A stretch of DNA of 64,000 nt from an uncultured Porphyromonadaceae bacterium (GTDB lineage Bacteria; Bacteroidota; Bacteroidia; Bacteroidales; Muribaculaceae), in NCBI GenBank assembly GCA_900540205.1, contig UQER01000008.1, positions 1 through 64,000 of the forward strand, read 5' to 3'. A program made the position numbers and the translations under genes. The notes under the pieces are model-generated. The model was not told the origin of the DNA. It saw nothing but the letters and a program-made list of their open reading frames with translations, and ran no database searches. Shown here piece by piece: positions 57,361 through 64,000 of this stretch; position 1 is the first letter of the stretch; every line of letters begins with the position of its first letter.

Positions 57361-59985
57361 TTACTTGGAGAGGGCGGCGAGGGTGGTGCGGAGTGTGGCA
57401 AGCTTCGATTCGGCATCAGCCTGCTTGCGGCGCTCGCCTTCAATCACTGCTGCCGGAGCCTTGCTGACGAATTTTTCGTTCGACAGTTTCTTCATCACTG
57501 ACTGCAGGAAGCCTTCATAATATTTGATATCCTTTTCAATGCGGGCACGTTCGGCCTCCAGGTCCACACAGTTGCTCAGGGGCACATCGTATTCCTGCGT
57601 GCCTACCATGAACGAAGCGGCTGTGGCATCCTTGGGTGCGTCGGCCACGATCTCACTCAGATTGGCCATCTTCACCACAAGCGAGGCAAGCGCCCCGGCA
57701 GGAGCGGCGCCACCCACGACATTGAGCACCAGTGCCTCCTTGGGCGAAAGGTTTTTCTGCGCACGCACCGCACGCACACCGGTGATAATCTCCTTGGCGC
57801 ATTCCATCGAAGCAAGTATCACTTCGTCGGCACCATCGGCACCGGGCATCGGGGCGTACATGATGGATTCGCCGTCGTTGCGCTCCTTGATGTTCTGCCA
57901 AAGTTCTTCGGTGATGAACGGCATGAACGGATGCAGCAGACGCAGCAGGTCATCAAAGAACATCAGGGTTGCATCGTATGTGGCGCGGTCCATCGGGGTG
58001 CCGTAGGCCGGTTTCACCATTTCGAGATACCAGGACGAGAACTCATCCCAGAACAGGCGGTAAACCACCATCAGGGCTTCGGAGATGCGGAACTTGCCGA
58101 AGAGGTCGTTGATTTCAGCCACCGATGCTGCCAGACGGGCCTTGAACCATGCTACAGCTGCCTGCGACGACTGAGGCTGCTCAGTGTCGGCCACATCCCA
58201 GCCTTTCACCAGGCGGAATGCATTCCAGATCTTGTTGCAGAAATTGCGGCCCTGCTCGCAGAGCGAGTCGTCATACATGATGTCATGACCGGCGGGTGCG
58301 GCCAGCATTATCCCCATGCGGACACCGTCGGCGCCGAATTTTGCTATGAGTTCCAGCGGGTCGGGCGAATTGCCGAGCGACTTCGACATCTTTCGGCCGA
58401 GTTTGTCGCGTACGATACCGGTGAAATAAACGTTGCTGAACGGTTTGTCGCCGCAGAACTCATATCCGGCTATAATCATGCGCGACACCCAGAAGAAAAT
58501 GATGTCTGGCGCGGTAACCAGATCGGATGTGGGATAATAATATTTGAATTCCTTGTTGTCGGGTTCAAGAATCCCGTTGAACAGCGAGATAGGCCACAGC
58601 CACGACGAGAACCATGTGTCGAGGCAGTCGGAATCCTGCCGCAGGTCGTCGAGGGTCAGCGAGGCGTTGCCGCTCTTCTCTATGGCCTTCACAAGCGCCT
58701 CCTCCTTAGTTTCGGCCACAACGAAGCCGCCGCCGGGAAGGAAATATGCGGGGATGCGGTGACCCCACCAGAGCTGACGCGAGATGCACCAGTCCTTGAT
58801 GTTGGTCATCCAGTGACGGTAAAGGTTCTTGAATTTGGCGGGTACATATTTGATATAATCTGTCTCTACGGCTTCAAGAGCGGGTTTGGCAAGGTCTTCC
58901 ATCCTTACAAACCACTGCATCGACAGTTTCGGCTCGATAACCGCGTCGGTACGTTCGGAATGTCCCACCTTGTTGACATAATCCTCCACCTTCTCCACGA
59001 GCCCTGCGGCTTCAAGGTCAACCATGATCTGCTTACGCACATCAAAGCGGTCCATGCCCACATACATGCCACCCTGTTCGGAGATAGTGCCGTTGTCGTT
59101 GAATATGTCGATTGAAGGCAGACCGTATTTGTCGCCGAGCATGTAGTCGTTTACATCGTGGGCCGGAGTAACCTTGAGGCAGCCGGTACCGAAATCCATC
59201 TCCACATATTCGTCCATGATGATGGGGACGGCACGCCCTACCAGAGGCACAATCACTTTCTTCCCTTTCAGCCATGTGTAGCGCTCATCGTTGGGATTGA
59301 CGCATACGGCAGTGTCGCCGAGGATGGTCTCGGGACGTGTGGTGGCCACAACTATATATTTGTCATCCTCACCTTCCACCTTATAGCGGAGATGGTAAAG
59401 GTGGCTCTGCTCCTCCTTGTAGATAACCTCCTCGTCGGAAAGCGCAGTGAGAGCCTTGGGATCCCAGTTGACCATACGGACACCACGATAAATCAACCCC
59501 TTGTCGTAGAGATGGCAGAACACGCGGATCACACTTTTTGAGCGGATGTCGTCCATAGTGAAAGCGGTGCGTTCCCAGTCGCACGAAGCACCGAGTTTGC
59601 GCAACTGCTGCAGGATTATGCCGCCGTACTTATGGGTCCAGTCCCATGCATGCTCCAGAAATTCCTCACGGGTGAGGTCGGTCTTTTTGATGCCTTCTGC
59701 AGCAAGCTTGGCCACAACCTTCGCCTCGGTGGAAATTGCGGCATGGTCAGTGCCGGGCACCCACAGGGCGTTCTTGCCCATCATTCGGGCACGGCGGATA
59801 AGGATGTCCTGGATAGTATTGTTCAGCATATGCCCCATGTGGAGCACTCCTGTCACGTTTGGCGGCGGAATGACAATCGTGTAGGGTTCGCGTTTATCAG
59901 GCTCGGAATGAAACAGGTTGTGCTCCATCCAGTAGCCGTACCATTTGTCCTCAACCTCAGCCGGGTTATATTTAGGTGCAAGCAT
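57361..59985 (-). CDS. valS: Valyl-tRNA synthetase
   Basis: 874 residues from MLAPKYNPAEVEDKWYGYWM (start 59985; the frame extends 51 bp upstream but this is the family's usual start). Class I motifs: HMGH at 49-52 (PPNVTGVLHMGHMLNNTIQD) and KMSKS near residue 531 (GRKMSKSLGNSPDPLELIAK). CP1 editing domain with VVATTRPETILGDTAV. Anticodon-binding helical domain, and a C-terminal coiled coil (LEAERARIEKDIKYYEGFLQ, KAPAAVIEGERRKQADAESK). It charges tRNA-Val. Single gene. Confidence 0.97.
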   Translation of the reverse strand: MLAPKYNPAEVEDKWYGYWMEHNLFHSEPDKREPYTIVIPPPNVTGVLHMGHMLNNTIQDILIRRARMMGKNALWVPGTDHAAISTEAKVVAKLAAEGIKKTDLTREEFLEHAWDWTHKYGGIILQQLRKLGASCDWERTAFTMDDIRSKSVIRVFCHLYDKGLIYRGVRMVNWDPKALTALSDEEVIYKEEQSHLYHLRYKVEGEDDKYIVVATTRPETILGDTAVCVNPNDERYTWLKGKKVIVPLVGRAVPIIMDEYVEMDFGTGCLKVTPAHDVNDYMLGDKYGLPSIDIFNDNGTISEQGGMYVGMDRFDVRKQIMVDLEAAGLVEKVEDYVNKVGHSERTDAVIEPKLSMQWFVRMEDLAKPALEAVETDYIKYVPAKFKNLYRHWMTNIKDWCISRQLWWGHRIPAYFLPGGGFVVAETKEEALVKAIEKSGNASLTLDDLRQDSDCLDTWFSSWLWPISLFNGILEPDNKEFKYYYPTSDLVTAPDIIFFWVSRMIIAGYEFCGDKPFSNVYFTGIVRDKLGRKMSKSLGNSPDPLELIAKFGADGVRMGIMLAAPAGHDIMYDDSLCEQGRNFCNKIWNAFRLVKGWDVADTEQPQSSQAAVAWFKARLAASVAEINDLFGKFRISEALMVVYRLFWDEFSSWYLEMVKPAYGTPMDRATYDATLMFFDDLLRLLHPFMPFITEELWQNIKERNDGESIMYAPMPGADGADEVILASMECAKEIITGVRAVRAQKNLSPKEALVLNVVGGAAPAGALASLVVKMANLSEIVADAPKDATAASFMVGTQEYDVPLSNCVDLEAERARIEKDIKYYEGFLQSVMKKLSNEKFVSKAPAAVIEGERRKQADAESKLATLRTTLAALSK

Positions 59986-60035
59986 AATTGTCGGTTTGAT
60001 TATGTTGTTAAGTGTCTGTATTCGATTTTGCGGCA

Positions 60036-60076
60036 CAAAATTACTGATTTTTCAGGGATTTTTCACTAATTTTGCC
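60036..60076. promoter_or_regulatory. Divergent -7 elements for valS and the S9 peptidase gene
   Basis: Minus strand TAATTTTG at 60036-60043 (valS) and plus strand TAATTTTG at 60069-60076 (peptidase), 25 bp apart. Neither has an ideal -33 box. Confidence 0.5.
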
Positions 60077-60142
60077 ACTATTAATAGTGACTATTGATTG
60101 TCGCGGATGCGGCAAGTACCAAAAACTATACCAAAACACTTT

Positions 60143-62335
60143 ATGAACAGATTCATTATCCCGTTAGCAATGAGCGCCACCCTCGTTTCAGGTCTGAGCG
60201 GATGCTGCGGCGGCAACTGCAGCCTGATCGACAAGCCCGACTTCAAGCCCACCGACGGCAAATTCACCGTCGAGGCTCTCGAGGCCCTCGGCCGTGTGTC
60301 GGACCCTCAGGTATCGCCCGACGGCACTAAAATTCTTTATGGCGTCAGCTATGAGAGCGTTGAGCAGAACAAGAGCAACAACGAGCTCTTTGTAATGAAC
60401 ACCGACGGCACCGACGTGCAGCGGCTCACCCGCTCGGCCGACTCGGAAAACCAGGCCGTATGGATTGACGGCGGACGCCGCATAGCCTTCATTGCACCCA
60501 AGGACGGCAAGCCGCAGATGTGGGTGATGAATGCCGACGGAACCAACCGCCATGTGGTCACACGCATGGAAAACGGTGTGGCAGGCTTCGCCGTGTCGCC
60601 CGACGGCACCAAAGTGCTCCTTATCTCCACCGTAAAATATGGCCGCACCGCGCAGGATGTATATCCCGACCTCCCCAAGGCCAATGCCCGCATCATCGAC
60701 GACCTCATGTACAAACATTGGGATGAATGGGTCACCGAAGTTCCCCACCCCTTCATCGCCGATTTCACCGGCTACGGCATCAAAAACGTTGTCGACATCA
60801 TGGACGGCGAGCCGTACGAATCGCCAATGAAACCATTGGGCGGCATCGAATCGTTCGCATGGAGCCCCGACAGCCGTTCGCTGGTGTATGTGTCGCGCAA
60901 GAAAACCGGCATGGAATATGCCGTATCCACCAACAGCGACCTCTATCTCTACGACCTTGCATCGGCCACAACACGCAATCTCACCGAAGGGATGATGGGC
61001 TATGACACATATCCCCGTTTCTCGCCCGACGGCAGCCAGCTGGCATGGCTATCGATGGAACATGACGGCTACGAAAGCGACAAGAACCGCATCTTCGTGA
61101 TGGACATGGCCTCCGGCACGAAAACCGACCTTACCGAAAACTGGGATTATACCGCCGATGCCATTGCATGGAATCCCGACGGGAAATCGCTCTATTTCCT
61201 TGCCCCCTATCTTGGCGTGACTCCCATTTTCTCAGTCGACGCCGCCACCAAGGAGGTGCGGATGGTGACCTCGGGTGCGGATGTTGCCGACTATGCGGCG
61301 CTCGCACCGGTCGACAACAAGACCATTGTCACCATGCGTCACTCCATGCTCTACCCCAACGAGATTTTCTCCGTCACCGACGGCAAAGCCGAGCGTCTGA
61401 GCAATGTCAACACCGAACTGCTGTCGCAGCTCACCGCCCCTTCAATCGAGAAGGTGATGGTGCCCACCACCGACGGCAAACTGATGACCACATGGGTGGT
61501 GCTTCCCCCGAATTTCGACCCCAACAAGAAATATCCCGCCATCCTCTACTGCCAGGGCGGCCCGCAGCAGGCTGTAAGCCAGTTCTGGAGCTACCGCTGG
61601 AACCTGCGTCTCATGGCATCGAACGGATATATCGTCATTGCGCCCAACCGCCGCGGCCTCCCCGGTTTCGGCACGGAATGGAACGCACAGATTTCAGGCG
61701 ACTATCCCGGCCAGAACATGCGCGACTATCTGTCGGCTGTTGACTACATGAAGCAGCGTCCATACATCGACGGCGACCATATCGGCGCAGTGGGTGCAAG
61801 CTACGGAGGCTTCTCTGTCTACATGCTTGCCGGCATCCACGAAAACCGCTTCGCTGCCCTCATAGCCCATGCAGGTATTTTCAACATCGAGGCCCAGTAT
61901 CTTGAAACCGAAGAGATGTGGTTCGCCAACTGGGATATGGGCGGTGCATTCTGGGAAAAAGATAACGCAGTGGCCCAGCGCACATTTGCCAACTCCCCCC
62001 ACAAATTCGTTGACCGCTGGAACACCCCTATCCTCGTGACACACGGCGAGTTCGACTACCGCATCCTCTCCTCGCAGGGCGAAATGGCATTCAATGCAGC
62101 ACGCCTGCGCGGTGTACCTGCCGAAATGGTTATTTTCCCCGACGAAAACCACTGGATTCTCAAGCCCCAGAACGCCATCCTGTGGCAGCGCGTGTTCTTC
62201 CGCTGGCTCGACCGCTGGCTGAAAGGCGAAACCAGCACTGACGCCACAGCCGCCGTTGCTCCTGCCGATGTGATTGCCGACGTTGAGGAATCCTCGGCCA
62301 ATACAGAGGCTGAAGTTGAAGCTTCCGAACCCTGA
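60143..62335 (+). CDS. S9-family prolyl oligopeptidase-type dipeptidyl peptidase, lipoprotein
   Basis: 730 residues from MNRFIIPLAMSATLVSGLSG (start 60143). A lipoprotein-type signal ends LSGC. A beta-propeller of TolB/WD-like repeats fills residues 50-440 (VSPDGTKILYGVSYESVEQN, FSPDGSQLAWLSMEHDGYES). The catalytic hydrolase domain has GAVGASYGGFSVYMLAGIHE (Ser near 552), THGEFDYRILSSQGEM (Asp near 636) and FPDENHWILKPQNAI (His near 669). It resembles the DPP5/S46-like periplasmic peptide-cleaving enzymes of Bacteroidetes. A 30-residue Ala/Glu/Val-rich acidic tail follows the domain. Confidence 0.92.
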   Translation: MNRFIIPLAMSATLVSGLSGCCGGNCSLIDKPDFKPTDGKFTVEALEALGRVSDPQVSPDGTKILYGVSYESVEQNKSNNELFVMNTDGTDVQRLTRSADSENQAVWIDGGRRIAFIAPKDGKPQMWVMNADGTNRHVVTRMENGVAGFAVSPDGTKVLLISTVKYGRTAQDVYPDLPKANARIIDDLMYKHWDEWVTEVPHPFIADFTGYGIKNVVDIMDGEPYESPMKPLGGIESFAWSPDSRSLVYVSRKKTGMEYAVSTNSDLYLYDLASATTRNLTEGMMGYDTYPRFSPDGSQLAWLSMEHDGYESDKNRIFVMDMASGTKTDLTENWDYTADAIAWNPDGKSLYFLAPYLGVTPIFSVDAATKEVRMVTSGADVADYAALAPVDNKTIVTMRHSMLYPNEIFSVTDGKAERLSNVNTELLSQLTAPSIEKVMVPTTDGKLMTTWVVLPPNFDPNKKYPAILYCQGGPQQAVSQFWSYRWNLRLMASNGYIVIAPNRRGLPGFGTEWNAQISGDYPGQNMRDYLSAVDYMKQRPYIDGDHIGAVGASYGGFSVYMLAGIHENRFAALIAHAGIFNIEAQYLETEEMWFANWDMGGAFWEKDNAVAQRTFANSPHKFVDRWNTPILVTHGEFDYRILSSQGEMAFNAARLRGVPAEMVIFPDENHWILKPQNAILWQRVFFRWLDRWLKGETSTDATAAVAPADVIADVEESSANTEAEVEASEP

Positions 62336-62413
62336 TCCAACCAACTATACAACTGAAATTGAGCCATCCATAGGACTCCGGTTTTCTACGGCTGACTTCT
62401 CATGATACCAGGT

Positions 62414-62447
62414 AAAGGCGATGCGACCGCGACGGCGCATCGCCTTT
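62414..62447 (+). terminator. Terminator after the S9 peptidase gene
   Basis: AAAGGCGATGCG pairs with CGCATCGCCTTT around a 10-nt loop, followed by ATTA. Confidence 0.7.
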
Positions 62448-62554
62448 ATTACATGTATGATAGTTTTATTACTGTCACTACCTGCGGGCGGACGCACCCG
62501 ACGTTTACGCCACATTTTATCCGCCGCGCGGCAACAAAAACATGGCCCGGAGGC

Positions 62555-62584
62555 TTGTGGAACGATGGAAAAACATTAAATTTG
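62555..62584 (+). promoter_or_regulatory. Promoter of the LysE-type gene
   Basis: -33 TTG (62555-62557), 19 bp, -7 TAAATTTG (62577-62584), 46 bp before the ATG. Confidence 0.65.
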
Positions 62585-62629
62585 CAATTCGCCCGCTCAG
62601 CGCGGCAACCTTTTTATCCAATCCGTTGA

Positions 62630-63274
62630 ATGGAGCATTTTCTGAACATCATGAGTTCCGGACTGCTCATAGGCGTGCTTATGTCGGCGCCTATGGGGCC
62701 CATCGGCATGCTCGTGATTCAGCGGACACTCAACAAGGGGCGGCGGCAAGCGTTTTTCACAGGTGTCGGCGCAGCACTGTCCGACCTCACCTACAGTCTG
62801 CTCACCGGGCTGGGGATGAGTTTCGTGACTGATTTCGTCACATCGCGCCAGATGTTGCTGCAGATTGTGGGCAGCATCGTGCTCATAGGATTCGCGTTCT
62901 ATCTGTTCAAGAAGAATCCCACGGCATCGCTAAAAAAACCTGACGTCGGTGCGGAATCGTTCTGGAAAGATTTCGGTACGGGGTTCCTGTTCACTTTCGC
63001 CAACCCCCTGATAGTTTTCTTTATCATCGGCCTGTTCGCCCGCTTCAATTTCCTGCTCCCTGAATTTCAATACTACCATTACATCGCAGGCTACGGCGCC
63101 ATCGTCGGCGGCGCGCTTCTGTGGTGGTGGGTCATAACTTACTTCGTAAACAAGGCGCGTTCGCACTTCAATGTGAGGTCGTTGTGGATTTTCAACCGCA
63201 TTGTGGCCGGAATCCTGTTCATCATGGCACTTGTGGGGCTATACAAGGGGGTGGCAGGCTACATATCTCTATAG
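62630..63274 (+). CDS. LysE/RhtB-family exporter
   Basis: 214 residues, six membrane helices. MSSGLLIGVLMSAPMGPIGM, then LVIQRTLNKGRRQAFFTGVG and AALSDLTYSLLTGLGMSFVT, carry the family's 'GP-G---V----L--G---G---GLG---D' pattern. LFTFANPLIVFFIIGLFARF has the second conserved block. It probably exports an amino acid or a similar small molecule; the substrate cannot be told. It has its own promoter. Confidence 0.9.
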   Translation: MEHFLNIMSSGLLIGVLMSAPMGPIGMLVIQRTLNKGRRQAFFTGVGAALSDLTYSLLTGLGMSFVTDFVTSRQMLLQIVGSIVLIGFAFYLFKKNPTASLKKPDVGAESFWKDFGTGFLFTFANPLIVFFIIGLFARFNFLLPEFQYYHYIAGYGAIVGGALLWWWVITYFVNKARSHFNVRSLWIFNRIVAGILFIMALVGLYKGVAGYISL

Positions 63275-63337
63275 CTCATAACTGCGGCAATCCGTAACGG
63301 ATGCGTAGCCGCGCCAATAAAAACACATACCAGTCTT

Positions 63338-63994
63338 ATGAAACATCAACTCAACATACCGCTCATGCCTCAGCTCGACAATCTGTCGCTGCAGGAGGTG
63401 GCCAATGCCCTGGAGGACGGTGGAGCCCGATTCTCAGTCGAGTCGCTCAACTGGCCGTCGGAATTCCCCTACCGCCCCCTTACGGTGGTTACTGCCGCCC
63501 ATACCGGCCGCTGCCTGTACCTTGACTTTCTGGTGCGGTGCAATTATCTGAGGGCGGTTAATTATACCGACAATTCACCCGTAAGTGAGGATTCGTGCGT
63601 GGAGTTCTACGTACAGCCACATCCGGATTCAGATCTATATTTCACGTTTGAATTCAATTGCGTGGGAACCCTCAATTCCGCCCGCTGCACATCGGCCGGA
63701 CAATGCACACCGCTGGATGCGGAAACTCTCGCCACAATCCGCCGGTACGCTTCGGTGGGCACACGGCCTTTTGAGGAAGTGGAGGGCTCGTTCATATGGA
63801 GCATTGTAGCCGCAATTCCGCTCGATATTCTCGGTATCAGTTACGAAGGCAAGCCGATGTCAATCAAAGGCAATTTCAACAAATGCGCGTCGGCCACATC
63901 GCAGCCTCACTATCTGAGCTGGGCGCCTATAAGCACTGAAAAACCTGACTTTCACCAGCCTCAATTCTTCGGTGATATTATTCTCGATGCCTGA
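63338..63994 (+). CDS. Carbohydrate-binding family 9-like protein
   Basis: 218 residues, ending 6 bp before the window edge. It shows the CBM9-like beta sandwich: LDFLVRCNYLRAVNYTDNSP, VSEDSCVEFYVQPHPDSDLY, FTFEFNCVGTLNSARCTSAG, WSIVAAIPLDILGI and NFNKCASATSQPHYLSWAPI. The last phrase, with NFYKCG/H-type and LSW-PI, is typical of Bacteroidetes members that accompany glycan-active enzymes. It lacks a signal peptide here. Binding target unknown. Confidence 0.8.
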   Translation: MKHQLNIPLMPQLDNLSLQEVANALEDGGARFSVESLNWPSEFPYRPLTVVTAAHTGRCLYLDFLVRCNYLRAVNYTDNSPVSEDSCVEFYVQPHPDSDLYFTFEFNCVGTLNSARCTSAGQCTPLDAETLATIRRYASVGTRPFEEVEGSFIWSIVAAIPLDILGISYEGKPMSIKGNFNKCASATSQPHYLSWAPISTEKPDFHQPQFFGDIILDA

Positions 63995-64000
63995 CAATCA

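Overview
The window reads as the chromosome of a Bacteroidales gut bacterium, quite possibly a Muribaculaceae-like lineage. The signs are Bacteroidetes-type promoters (-33 TTTG/TTG, 19-21 bp, -7 TAnnTTTG), almost no Shine-Dalgarno sites, and families typical of the phylum: DUF4290, DUF4827, a short ProS without an editing insertion, a bifunctional NrnA-type phosphodiesterase and a myo-inositol-phosphate synthase. The rank is an inference; no rRNA is present. No tRNA, rRNA or CRISPR array was found.

Region 1 (1-11.7 kb) is an accessory island, more AT-rich than the rest. A tyrosine integrase runs off the left edge. It is followed by about a dozen tightly packed leftward genes for small membrane, lipoprotein, secreted and cytosolic proteins. 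One resembles CdiI-type immunity proteins and one is a HEPN/Abi-like protein. Gene junctions share repeats (a common 5' end encoding MK-x-TDKRFW, a common 3' end encoding GKR-stop, a duplicated small membrane-protein gene), and there are chimeric gene scraps. This resembles the recombinase-associated acquired interbacterial defence (immunity) arrays of Bacteroidales. A 136-bp direct repeat, made of the 3' end of a Crp/Fnr gene plus the following promoter, brackets a 2.7-kb cassette.

Region 2 (12-25.1 kb) is housekeeping: proS, a TonB-type receptor beside a membrane-tethered HTH protein, an OmpA-like protein, rimM, a DUF4290 gene, fabG with a TetR regulator, a PBP4-type carboxypeptidase, a Pro/Glu-rich protein, rsmI and a coiled-coil lipoprotein.

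Region 3 (25.2-29.3 kb) is the most striking part. An operon encodes an XRE regulator (with a palindromic operator), an EcoRI-family adenine methyltransferase, a DUF262-HNH nuclease and a tyrosine recombinase. Directly after the methyltransferase lie two silent alternative C-terminal coding segments in inverse orientation. Each starts with the same 14-bp sequence (TTGAAATATTAGGG) that is present in frame inside the methyltransferase gene. Inversion between these sites would swap the last 52-68 residues. I read it as a phase-variable modification/defence locus with shuffling specificity.

Region 4 (29.4-64 kb) is core genome: ftsY-rimO-menF-patatin-GH13 amylase-prs; an AT-rich gap and an XRE-type regulator; rpmH; an NlpC/P60 hydrolase; glmM-DUF4827-nrnA; flavodoxin; ino1; purH followed by the rod-shape cluster mreB-mreC-mreD-mrdA-rodA; a nitrosative/oxidative stress operon (cupin-hcp-rubredoxin); valS; an S9 peptidase; a LysE-family exporter; and a CBM9-like protein.
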